Program-made: the position numbers and the translations under genes
Part shown: positions 9,038-18,682 of the stretch, one piece after another
Numbering within the stretch: the stretch's first letter is position 1
How the letters are laid out: the number at the start of each line of letters is the position of its first letter
Assembly: GCF_900188205.1 (NCBI RefSeq)
Contig: NZ_FZOH01000002.1
Span: forward strand, 744,001 to 808,000
From: Geodermatophilus saharensis
Lineage (GTDB): Bacteria; Actinomycetota; Actinomycetes; Mycobacteriales; Geodermatophilaceae
Length of the DNA: 64,000 nucleotides
Reading direction: 5' to 3'
The notes under the pieces: model-generated
Databases searched by the model: none
Seen by the model: the letters and a program-made list of their open reading frames with translations, nothing else
What the model was told of the DNA's origin: nothing

Positions 9038-10132
9038 TCACGCATCCGGAGCCGGCGGGATGAGCACCAGCTTCCCGACGTGCCCCTTCGTCAGGAAGTC
9101 CTCCTGCGCGGACACGATCTCCGCCAGGGGGTACGTGCGAGAGATCACCGGCCTGACCTCTCCGCGTTCGACGTACCGGACCAGGTTCTCGAAGACCTCG
9201 TCCTCCTGAAACGTGCAGCCGAAGAGCGAGAGATCCTTGAGGTACACCGTGCGCAGGTCGATCTCGGCGATCGGCCCTCCGATGGCGCCCGCGATGGCGT
9301 ACCGGCCACCTGGCCGCAGGACGTCCAGCAACTGCCCGGCCTGAGGGCCGCCGACGAGGTCGATCACCACGTCGACGGAGGCCCTGCCGAGGGCGTCGAC
9401 CGGGTTCTCGCCCCGGTCGACGGTCCGGTCAGCGCCCTGCGCCATCACACCGGCGGCCTTCACGGCCGAGCAGACCGCGATGACCGTGGCGCCCCGGCGC
9501 TTCGCGAGTTGCACGGCAGCGAGTCCGACGCCCCCCGAGGCGCCCGTCACCAGCACCCGCTCCGCCCCCAGCGCGGCCCGGTGCAGCATATTCTCCGCCG
9601 TGGAGTAGGCGCACGGTATGGCCGCCAGTTCCTCGTCGCTCCAGTCACTGCGAACGGCGTACGTCTCCTGAGCGGGAGCGACCGCGAACTGCGCGAACCC
9701 GCCGTCACACTCGCTGCCGAAGGTCCAGCACTCGAACGGGCGGTGGTCCACGGGCGTGCGGAGCATGGTGCGCACGAGGACTCGTTCGCCGATGCGGTCG
9801 CGCGAGACGCCCTCGCCCACGTCGACGATCCGGCCACAGACGTCCGCACCCTGAATGCGCGGGAACAGGAGAGCTGCACCCGACCACGTGGCGTCCACGT
9901 TCTCGACGGCATCGAGACCCGCCGTCCCACCTGCGCCGGTCTCCGAGGTGACCGACTTCGAGTACCACCCGATCCGCGTGTTGACGTCGGTGTTGTTGAT
10001 CCCGGCGGCGGCGACCTGGATGAGCACCTCACCCTTCTCGGGGCGGGGAATCGGTACGTCTGTCCGGTACTCCAGTTTGTCCAGCCCGCCATGGCCCGTG
10101 AGCAGGACGGCGGCCATCGTCCGTGGCGACAT
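9038..10132 (-). CDS. MDR-superfamily zinc-binding-type alcohol dehydrogenase/quinone reductase
   Basis: A 364-aa medium-chain dehydrogenase/reductase. The GroES-like N-terminal domain contains VLIQVAAAGINNTDVNTR and RIQGADVCGRIVDVG; the nucleotide-binding Rossmann fold has VLVTGASGGVGLAAVQLAKRRGA. The usual GHE zinc motif is replaced by GAD, so a quinone reductase-like, zinc-free enzyme is possible. ATG 10132 has GGAGG ten bases upstream. It stands alone, between IS remnants; the substrate cannot be told. Confidence 0.8.
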   Translation of the reverse strand: MSPRTMAAVLLTGHGGLDKLEYRTDVPIPRPEKGEVLIQVAAAGINNTDVNTRIGWYSKSVTSETGAGGTAGLDAVENVDATWSGAALLFPRIQGADVCGRIVDVGEGVSRDRIGERVLVRTMLRTPVDHRPFECWTFGSECDGGFAQFAVAPAQETYAVRSDWSDEELAAIPCAYSTAENMLHRAALGAERVLVTGASGGVGLAAVQLAKRRGATVIAVCSAVKAAGVMAQGADRTVDRGENPVDALGRASVDVVIDLVGGPQAGQLLDVLRPGGRYAIAGAIGGPIAEIDLRTVYLKDLSLFGCTFQEDEVFENLVRYVERGEVRPVISRTYPLAEIVSAQEDFLTKGHVGKLVLIPPAPDA

Positions 10133-10389
10133 GATCCTGCCTCCTCCCCCTGCGCCCGGCGCAGGTCGAGCGGTCGTGCGCACCGGTGGTCGGCGATGGC
10201 CGAACACCGGTACGGACAAGAACGTCCACCGGCCCCGACCGGCTCCTCGCAACCTCCGCGAGGGAGCGCGAGCCGTCCGGGTCGGTGGAGTCCACGCCGA
10301 TCCCACCGCGCAGAGCAGTCTGCTGCCTGCTGCCGGGGCGCCCGGGGACGGGGCACGTCCGGTACGCCCACCGAGGTGCTCGACGTGCT

Positions 10390-10497
10390 GTGGGCCCGAA
10401 CGGCCAGCTGCCCGACCCCAGCAACACCATCGGCGACCTCCGCCAGGCCCTGGGCCGGGCCGGCCTGCCCTGGGTCACCTCGCACCGTCTCGGTCGT
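10390..10497 (+). pseudogene. Tyrosine recombinase C-terminal fragment
   Basis: About 36 codons read GPNGQLPDPSNTIGDLRQ and then ALGRAGLPWVTSHRLGR, which is the conserved region just before and including the catalytic HxxR of actinobacterial phage-type integrases (usual form: RDPSNT ... VTSHTFRKT). Neither end continues. It is one of two integrase remnants that bracket the gasdermin-type operon. Confidence 0.6.
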
Positions 10498-10661
10498 GCC
10501 TATGCGCAGCTTCTACGCGACCGAGCGCTTCGCCTCTCCCTCCAAGGCGAAGTCCGAGCGGCACTTGGCGACCAGCCGAACCTCCCGCTCGCGCAACTCC
10601 GGTGGGTACTGCCCGTCGTCCTGCCATGGATCCAGATTCCTCAAGGGCGGGATCCCCGGAC

Positions 10662-10760
10662 GTGCTGGGGCCGTTCATCGCTCGACGAATCCTCGCGGGC
10701 AAGACAGAAGCGGAGATCATTCGCTGTCTCAAGCGCCTGCTCGCGCGAGACCTGGGCGCT
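10662..10760 (+). pseudogene. IS110-family transposase C-terminal fragment
   Basis: The reading GPFIARRILAGKTEAEIIRC then LKRLLARDLGA matches the conserved tail of IS110/IS116 transposases (GKSKKEAIRCLKRYIARE). Only this tail is present. Confidence 0.5.
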
Positions 10761-10819
10761 CCTTCCCCCCGGCGGACGGCTTGACGGACGTAGGAGCGTC
10801 AATGCCTAACTGAGGCGTC

Positions 10820-10957
10820 AACTCGCTGCTCAACGCGGAACCGGTCCGCAAGAAGGGGCCGAGGAACAGCATTGGCGGCCTCGAGATCGCCGTCGCCGGG
10901 TATATCGACTGGTTCACCCACCGACGCCTGCATGGCGAGTTCGGCTCGGCCCATCGG
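10820..10957 (+). pseudogene. IS3-family orfB C-terminal fragment
   Basis: Codons read LLNAEPVRKKGPRNS, LEIAVAGYIDWFTHRRLHGEFG, the end of an IS3 group transposase (eYIdWFNhrRLHgeiG). Together with the neighbouring IS110 and integrase scraps it marks an old insertion hot spot. Confidence 0.55.
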
Positions 10958-11139
10958 CCTATCGGCCGAACACGGGGACGTCTTCCACCGGCACAACCCC
11001 GTGGCGACAACCGCTGCCGCATTGGCCCGAACTTCCACTGGACCTGGCACGCGCAATGATCGTCCGCAATGGCCGCGGTCTTCGATGGCTGATCGCTTCA
11101 ATGGTCCGGTCGGTACGACGCCGATGAGCGCGAGCGACA

Positions 11140-11988
11140 TCACGAGCGGGCGACGTGGGCAGCCACGTCCGTGCCGGCCCGGGGATCCGGCTCTTCGACG
11201 ACGATCAGCGCCTCGTCGGTGGCGAAGACGGGCTCGGGCGGCGCGTCCTCATCGAGACCCTGGAGACGGAGCGGTCCCTTGGAGGTGCGGAAGCCGAACT
11301 CGGCCTGCTCAGCGTCCCAGCGGAGTTCGTACAATTCCACCGCGATGGCCAGCGGGGTCGACCCGGTGAATGAGACCTCGGACGAGCCCTCCTGCCGCAC
11401 CGCCACCTTCACGTTCGCATCCGCCACGGTGGCGAAACCGGCTCCGAGACCGATGGAGGCGCCACTGTCGTCACGTGCCTGGATTGACATCGAGCTGCTG
11501 CGCAGCACCGCGCCGACCACGTAGTAGGAGTTGCCCGCACTCACCCACGGGTTCCCGGTCGTGAAGCGACGATCGACGAGCGCTCGCCCCAGGCCGGTCG
11601 GACTGATCGAGTCCCGGCTCACGCGATTGAACCGGAAAGCCACGTGCCGGGCGCCGGTGCGTTCGAACGACGCCTGCAGCGAGTCGACCAGGCCCGCAGC
11701 CCCGAGTGCCGCCAGGTAGTTGTCGAGCAACCCGAGGCCTACGTTCATGGAGACGGAGTCCGACCACACACCGGACAGGTCCGCCAGGTCGTCCTCGTGG
11801 AACGGTTGGGGCAGTGAGATCGGCGGTTCGACGATGTCGCTCAGGTGACCGGGGGCCGAGATGCGCGACCCGGCCTTGACATACACGCTCCCGCACCCGA
11901 CCCGCCGCCCTGGCATCGCTAGCAGGTTGACCGAGTAGCTGTCGAGGAACCTTCGGACGAGTAGGTCCTGAGTGTCACGCCGGCACAT
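11140..11988 (-). CDS. Bacterial gasdermin-like pore-forming protein
   Basis: A 282-aa protein from ATG 11988 (GAGGAG upstream; starts inside the end of the metalloprotease gene, 14-bp overlap). It begins MCRRD, so a cysteine is at position 2; bacterial gasdermins carry an N-terminal lipidated cysteine. Segments such as YSVNLLAMPGRRVGCGSVYV, GHLSDIV, LGLLDNYLAALGA, NSYYVVGAVLRSSSMSI and STPLAIAVELYEL fit the pattern I recall for bGSDM proteins, including length and amphipathic beta-strand character. An acidic C-terminal tail of about 40 residues could be the inhibitory segment removed by proteolysis. It is the last gene of an operon with one clear CHAT protease, a CHAT-like domain and a metalloprotease. 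Family assignment is from memory, without a profile search. Confidence 0.65.
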   Translation of the reverse strand: MCRRDTQDLLVRRFLDSYSVNLLAMPGRRVGCGSVYVKAGSRISAPGHLSDIVEPPISLPQPFHEDDLADLSGVWSDSVSMNVGLGLLDNYLAALGAAGLVDSLQASFERTGARHVAFRFNRVSRDSISPTGLGRALVDRRFTTGNPWVSAGNSYYVVGAVLRSSSMSIQARDDSGASIGLGAGFATVADANVKVAVRQEGSSEVSFTGSTPLAIAVELYELRWDAEQAEFGFRTSKGPLRLQGLDEDAPPEPVFATDEALIVVEEPDPRAGTDVAAHVARS

Positions 11989-13372
11989 CGCCGTCTCCTC
12001 TCTCGCGTGCGTCTGCGGCGGCGCCCAGCAGCGCCGCGAGCCGGTGCCCTGCCAGATCGTTCCGCGGCCCTCGTGATGGTTCCGGTGGCGGCTCTTGCTC
12101 GTCTCGCTCGGCGACCGACGGCATCTGGCCGATCCAGTTGAGCGCGACGAGGGTGGTCTCGTTGCGCGCATAGGCGCAGGGGTTCCGGTCGTAGGCGAGT
12201 CGGGCGGCTGCTGCGACGTGGCGGACCTGCCGGGCGCTGGGGCTCAGCCCGCTGTCCAGTTCTTCCGCGGCCGCTGCCACCGCGTTCTCGTCCTCCTGCT
12301 GGTACGGCAGGACGTCGCCCAGCCCGGCGCCGCCCAGGGCGTCGTAGGGGCCGGTGAGGAGGGCGCGGACCACCACCTCGACGTCGTCCTCGAAGTCGGT
12401 GTGCGGACGATCCGCGTAGACCTGCCGCCACTGCTCGGTGACGGAGCCTGCCGCAGGCACGATCCCTACCTCCTCGAGCACCGCAGCGGCGATCAGGACC
12501 CTGAGGGTCCGCGTCGGATAGCTGCCCCAGTCGGCCTCCTCCCGCAGGTCACCGGCCATACCGCGGGGGTGCGTAGCGAGCAACGCCGAGAGCGCGCGGC
12601 AAAACCCGGACCCGCACCCCAGGACGCCGTAGACGTCCGCGAAGATCTCCGAGCTCCAGGCGCTCCAGGCCGCGCGGCGGGCGTCCGGGACCGCGCCCGC
12701 GATGAGCGACCGCACCTGCGTCGCCAGACCGAGGTCGTTCTCGACCGCATGGCCGGCCTCGTGCGCTAGCAGCGGCGCATCCGGTAGGTGGAACGCGTGG
12801 AACCAGGGCAGCCCGATCAGCGGGACCGGAACAGCGCGGACGGCCTCGGCGAAGTCCGGCTCGCGCAGCCCCCCGTCCGGGAGTGGCTCCACGACCAGCA
12901 GCGTGCCCCGGGGCATGAGGAACGGGCTCGCGCCGCCGGTGAAGTACGTCAGCGGCGGCTCTCTGCGCTGTTCCGCGGGCAGGAAGGCCTGCACCGGGCT
13001 GTAGCACTCCCACGCCAGATCATCGGCGGTCACCAGCGAGTCCCGGAGCCAGGGCACGAATCGCAGCGACAGCTTGTCGCGGAAGAAACCCCAGAGGCGG
13101 TGCAGGTCCAGGATCCGCCGGTCGAGGCCGGCCGCGCGATCGAGGAGGGACAACGCCCGGCCGATCCTGTCGAGGGATGTCCGGACGTCCGTGACGGCCA
13201 CCGCGAGGGTGCCGGCGAGCGCTGCCATCTGGGTGTGGTGGCGACGGAGGGGACCGTCGGGACCGGTCGTGGCCTCGCCCCAGGACCTCAGCTCTGCCTC
13301 CAGCGACGTCAGTCTGGCGTCCAGCTCGCGCGCGGTCCGCGCCGGATCCAGCAGCGGCGGAGGCTCGGTCAT
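11975..13372 (-). CDS. HExxH zinc metallopeptidase-like protein in gasdermin-type operon
   Basis: A 465-aa protein from ATG 13372, five bases after the stop of the upstream gene. HEAGHAVEND (H204, E205, H208) is a zincin motif and SEIFADVYG (E242) is well placed as the third ligand of a gluzincin. A helical N-terminal ~100 residues may be a coiled recognition part (LDARLTSLEAELRSW, RIGRALSLLDRAAGLDRR). No signal peptide or membrane segment is evident, so it is probably cytosolic. In context it is a candidate second activator protease for the gasdermin-like product. The family is not recognised beyond the zincin motif. Confidence 0.7.
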   Translation of the reverse strand: MTEPPPLLDPARTARELDARLTSLEAELRSWGEATTGPDGPLRRHHTQMAALAGTLAVAVTDVRTSLDRIGRALSLLDRAAGLDRRILDLHRLWGFFRDKLSLRFVPWLRDSLVTADDLAWECYSPVQAFLPAEQRREPPLTYFTGGASPFLMPRGTLLVVEPLPDGGLREPDFAEAVRAVPVPLIGLPWFHAFHLPDAPLLAHEAGHAVENDLGLATQVRSLIAGAVPDARRAAWSAWSSEIFADVYGVLGCGSGFCRALSALLATHPRGMAGDLREEADWGSYPTRTLRVLIAAAVLEEVGIVPAAGSVTEQWRQVYADRPHTDFEDDVEVVVRALLTGPYDALGGAGLGDVLPYQQEDENAVAAAAEELDSGLSPSARQVRHVAAAARLAYDRNPCAYARNETTLVALNWIGQMPSVAERDEQEPPPEPSRGPRNDLAGHRLAALLGAAADARERGDGDVPA

Positions 13373-13377
13373 CGTCG

Positions 13378-16300
13378 TCACGCGAACCGGGTCGGAGGGA
13401 GGCGCATCTCCGCGCTCTTCGTCCACAGTGCCGTCGCGACGAAGGACACCGCCGAGGCGAAGTAGTCGAACGTGGACTCCGGTCCCTGCTTCCGCATCGA
13501 CTGGACGACGTCACCGATGGCATCGCCTCGAGCGAGCCCCTCAATCAGCACGTCCTGCAGGACGTCGGCGTTGCTCCCTTCGGCGAGCCCCGCTCCGATC
13601 ACGGCGCGGGCGCCGCCCATGGCGAAGAGATCCGCGGCGAAGCTGTTGCGCATGAGCAGCTGGTGGGCGGTCTCCCGGCGACCGGTGGGCTGTGGTACGT
13701 CGAGGATGACTACGGGCGCCGGCCAGTCGGACGGAACCGCCTGCAGCGCGCGGTCGAGGTCCGTTGGTGTGTAGAAGCCTGCTGTGTCGCGCTGCGACCG
13801 CTCCCACTGGCTGCCCTGCAGATCCAGCGCAAACCGCCCCCTTGGTAGCCACCAGCCGGGCGACGATGTGCACGATCACCGGCGTAGGTGTCTTCCGCAG
13901 CAGGTTCGGCATGGCGCTCGCGTGGGCCTCGTCGATGCTCACCGGGGAGAAGCCGGCGTGGGCGTACCGGCGCTCGACTGCCAGGCTGCGTCGCCGTCCG
14001 GTGTCCGGGCTCGAGCGCGCGACGACGACCCGTGGCGGCCCGCCCGCGCGGAGCAGCAGCTCCCCGTGCAGATACTGCTGCGTGCCCACGTCGTAGGCCG
14101 ATCCGGAGGTCTCGGACCGGTGCTCGAGGCGGTTCAGAACCTGCGCCGTCTCGGGTCCGCTGACCCCGTCCACGGCCAGCGAGGAGCCGAGGACGACGTT
14201 GAGAGCCATCTGGACCATGCGGATCACCCGGGCATCCGGGGCCGAGTGCGACGAGGAGCGGTAGGCCCAGCGGAAGTCGTGGACCACCGGGACGGCTGGT
14301 TCTCCCGCGGTCCCCCGATCGCCGGCGAGCTCCCACGGCAGCGGCTGCAGTGCACCGTCGTGGACGCGGATAGCCAGGTCAGCCGGCGACCCGGCCCGCA
14401 TTCGGCGCCGATGAACATCGTGCGCGTTGAGCAGCTCGCCGATCGCCTGAACGAAGTTGGGCCAGCGCTCCACCATCTGATCGGGCAGTGTCGGCGGGTA
14501 GGGCTCCGATCCGGCTGCCTCCACCCACTCGGCGACGGTGTCGCGCAGCGGAACGGACGGGTCGGGCCCTCGGCGTGGGAGCAGCCACTGCCGCCAGGTG
14601 GCGCCCTTGGTCACGATCGTCGGGCCGACCAGCGAGACCTCCATGACCACCGGCGTGGCCCGGTCCGCGCCCGTGCCGTCAAGGGGCCCGGTGCGCTGGC
14701 TGACGAAGGCCGCGCGCCGCATGTCGCCGGCGGTCTCGTACAGCTGGCCGGCGAGCCGCAACTGCTGGACCGCCTCCTGGCCGTCCCGCGCCATGTGCGT
14801 CGCGAGCCACTGGAAGAGCCGGCCCATCCATGCCTCGGCATTGGCGTCGGCCGTCAGGAGCAGGTCGGTCGCCTCGTCGGCCAACGCCGCGTCCTCGGGC
14901 GTGGATGCGCCCAGCTCGGTGTTCGCCTCCAGGTACTCGATGAGGGTCGTCGCCCGGAGCAGCGGGTGCTCGTCGCGCAGCGGCGCCGAGGCCGCGACGG
15001 CTGCCTGGCCGGCGCGGGCGACCAACGGCCGCCAGCGCAGGAGGGCAGCGAGACGGAGAGCTTCCCGGAGCTCGATGGGCGACTGACCTTCGTCGCAGAG
15101 CTCGGTGACGGCACGGCTCAGGGAGTCGACCGCCCCACGTTCGTCGCCGAGGAAGCGACGGAACGCCGTCACGCGAAGCCGCAGCAACGCGCGGTCCAGG
15201 GGGGCGAGCCCGGCCAGGGCGCCGTCCCAGCCGTCGGCGGGCTCAACAGCGTCGCGCAAAGACCGGGCCAGCTTGTTCTTGAGGACCGGCGCACGTTCGA
15301 TGCCATCGAGCAGGACCAGGCGGGCTGAGGGAGGGGTGACCTGAGCTAGGCTCGTGGCGAGCCGGCGAGCATGGCGATCCCGGTCCCGGCGGGGGCCGAA
15401 GATCAGGCCGGTGATCGCCACAGCGGCGCCCCAGGTTGGGCGGCCCAGCAGCGGCGAGGACTCGGCCTTGTCCAGGCTCGAACCGACTTCCTCCTCGTCC
15501 TCGAGCTGGCGGGCGAGCTCGGCGCGCAGGAGCAGTGAGCGAAGGGCTGCCTTGGACCCTTCAGGCGCGGCCCGGTCGGCGTGGTCCAGGGCGACGCCGG
15601 CGGCGCGCAGGTGGCCCAACCGCCGGATGAGCAGTGTCGCCTCGCGGATCTGCGTCGTCGCGGCCGCGTCACGGTCGTCGATGTCGCCGTAGACGGCAAG
15701 TGCACGCGTGAAGGCGTTCCGCGCTTCGGAGACGTCGAGCAGCGACGCCGCCGTCTCGCCGGCCTCCACGAGCGCCCGGGCGTACACCCGAGCGGCCTGG
15801 GGGGCGGAGTCCGGAGCCGGGGGGAGAAGGGCCAGGGCGTGCTGCACGCACTCCGTCGCTGCGGCGTAGCGATGTTGCCACCGCCAGCAGCGTGCCCACA
15901 GGAGGAGGGCCGGCGCCATGTACGGGCCGGGGGTCACCAACGGACCGATCGCCTCCCGGGCAGCCTCGGCGTTCCCACACTCCAGGTGGATCCGGGCTTC
16001 GACCATGCGGAATTCGCCCTCATCGAGGCCGGCCTCACGCGCCGTGACGCACGCGGTGATGGCCTTCCGGTAGTCGCCACGCTGCCGGTGACGCTGCACG
16101 GTCGCGGCGGCGAGCAGGGCCCGGAGGTGCTGCTCGGCCGGTTCCTTCCCGGCGAGGCGGGCGCCGGTGGCGAGGACCTCGTCGGCAGCAGGCGAATCCA
16201 GGGCGACGAGCCGACGCGCCTCGAGCGCGCACAACCACAGCTGCTCCCGTGTTGAGAGGACGGTTCTCGTCAGCATCTCCGGCACGTCGACCGCGACATC

Positions 16301-18682
16301 CCCCGGTGATGTGCCCAGCGTCACGACCGCCCGCGCGAGCGCGAGGCGGTCCGCCGGGATGTCAGACGAGGGGCCGGCCTCGAGCCGCGCGAGGGCGTCG
16401 CGCGCGCGTTGCCAGAGGTTGTGGCCCTCCCGCAGGGTGAGTCGGGCGGCGACCGGGATGGCGCAGGTCGCGACTTCGGCGCTGGCGATGCAGAGCTCCA
16501 GGCGGGCCTGTTGCAGGGTCGTCTCCGAGACCTGGAGTCCGGAGCCCCAGGGCAGCGGGCGTCCCGACTGGTCGGTGTACTCCAGGCCGCGAGCGAGCTC
16601 GTCGGCCAGCGCGAGCCGGTCGTCCGCGGTCTTCGCCGCGGCGATCTGCTCGGCCCACCAGTCACCCGCGGCCTCGCCCTCGAGCGCGAATCGGTGGAAG
16701 ACCATCTCCCGGAGCCATCGGGCCCGGCGTATGCGCACCGGGGTCGAGGGAGGCTCGTGGTCCGGGGTGTTGCCTTCCGTATCGACGCGCCTGCGGAAGT
16801 ATGCGACGGCGTCGGCGTGCACGGCCGGCACGATGCTCTTGTTGCGGAGCAGTTCCCGCAGCGGCCGGACGACGTCGGTCTGCAGGCGCAGCGCGTCGGC
16901 GACCTCGTCGTCGTGGGAGATCCAGGAGGAATCGCTTGCGTAGCGTTTGACCTCCTCCCAGGTCGTGCGGATCTCGTCCTCGTCCTCGAGCTGCGGCGCA
17001 CGGCGCTGCCACAGCGGCTCCTCGTCGGCCTCCGGCGCTGGGAGGTCGTCGCCCCCGGGGTCGTCGAGCTGTCCCTGTCCCGCCATCCCCTCGCGGATGC
17101 GTGGCCACAGGACGTCGTGGACGAACTCGTAATCCAGCCGGCGGGGGATCGCGGCGTAGCGCAACAGCCACCGCACCGGCTGCTCCTGGATGCGCTTGAC
17201 GACCCGTTCAACCAGGTAGGCGTACTCGGCGCCCCGATAGCGGGCAATCCGCCGGGGGCTGATGTCCGGGTCACGGCTGATCAGGTCGGCCAGCAGAGCG
17301 AGCTTGAAGGGAACCCTTTCGGAGGCGTCGATCGCTGCGCGGGTACGGGCGTCAAGGACCAGGTGCCGCTTGCCGACGAGGTAAGTCTGCGCCTCGTCCT
17401 CGGTGAACTTCGGCAGGGTGAACCGGGGCCAGGGGTCGTGGAAGAGAGCCCTCAGCTCCCCTCCGAGTTCGTAGCGGCCCGAGAAGACCAGCCGGACGCA
17501 GGGGGCCTTGCGCTGGACCAGGGCGAGCACCTCGAGCAGCCGGCGGGCGGCCGGACCCGCTGCGGTGTCCGGCAGGTGCTGAGCCACCTCCATCGTGTCG
17601 AGGATCAGGACGACCGGCTCGTCACCGGCGATCTCCGCGAGCCGGGCGGTGAATCTGCTGATGATGGCGGCCGCGTCTGCATCCTCGTCGCCGTCGGCAA
17701 AGGGCTCGACGAGGTCACTGGCCAAGAGCGGACGCCGGAGTTCCCGCTGGAAGAGCCGCTCCCGTTGCACGGCGTAGGTCGGCACCAGGCTGCCGAAGGC
17801 GTCACCGGGCAGTTGACGGTCGAGTTGATCGGCGAACTCGAGCAGCACCAGGTGGGGTTCGCGGACGGCCGCGTCGGGATCCACGAGGTCGAAGTCCACC
17901 CGGGCGCAGGGAATGCGGTACTCCCAGGGAACGCAGCGACGCGTCTGGAGCCACCGCAGATGCATGGTCTTGCCGTAGCCCCCGACTGCCCCGAGTTCCA
18001 GCATCCGGCCGCGGGTTCCCCGGAGCAGGTCCTCGAAGGCAGCTCCGCTGGACGAGGGGAGGACGAATGCGTTCGTCCGGTGCCAGTCGTCGGTCAACGC
18101 GCTGCGGGTCTCGACGTAGTCCTGGTACTCGTTGCTGACCGACTCCACGTCCCCGATTCCGATCGTGGCCAGCGGATGCAGCAGATCGAGCAGGCGACGG
18201 CACTCGACCAGATCGAAACGGTCGTCGGCCCGGTGGAAGAGGGACTTCCACTCGTCCAGGGCTTTGCCGGGGTCGACGAAGAAGCGCAGCTCGACGACGT
18301 CGGCCTCCTCCGTCCCGGGCCGCTTGCCGAGCTCGGCCACCAGTTTGTCGGCGAGCTCCGAGAGGCCGGACGGCAGGACGTCGGGCGGCTGGTCGTCCCA
18401 CCATGTGCCCAGTACGAGCAGGCGCATGGACTCCTTGAGCCGGTAGACGCCCGGAGTCGTCCTGACCGGGCGTACGAACGGGTAGCCGGTGAGGTCCGCG
18501 AGCGAAGCCGAGAGGTGGTGTTCTCGTCCGAGCCATTCGACGGTCCCGCTGTCCAGATGCCTGAGCGGGGCGCACAACTTCAGCAGACTCCTGTGCTCCT
18601 CCGGGAGCACGGAGAAGAAGAGCTGGTCCTCCGGAGACAGCCCGGCCGTCGGGGAGATGCCGGTCAGGGTTCCGTCGGCCAT
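13378..18682 (-). pseudogene. Giant STAND-type ATPase with TPR-like region and C-terminal CHAT-like domain; frameshifted near 13840
   Basis: From ATG 18682 (overlapping the previous gene by 19 bp) the frame encodes an effector-recruiting N-terminal segment, a P-loop (GAVGGYGKTMHLRWL, about residue 237), a Walker B (PVVLILDTMEVA, about 360), a long helical-repeat region (about 650-1350) and a caspase-like CHAT domain. Inside the CHAT region is a peptidoglycan-binding-1-like stretch (VQMALNVVLGSSLAVDGVSG). The frame is lost at a C5 run (13837-13841): the correct C-terminus, ALDLQGSQWERSQRDTAGFY onwards to LWTKSAEMRLPPTRFA, continues in the next frame and stops at 13378. Removing one base gives 1767 aa. 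The rest looks intact, so a sequencing error or very recent mutation is likely. The CHAT His is VHIVA, and the Cys position seems to be lost (LDVPQP). Confidence 0.75.

Noticed and set aside
10499-10661. Open frames over 10.5-10.66 kb as a gene
   Set aside because: No family resemblance over any useful length and flanked by fragments; treated as part of the remnant zone.
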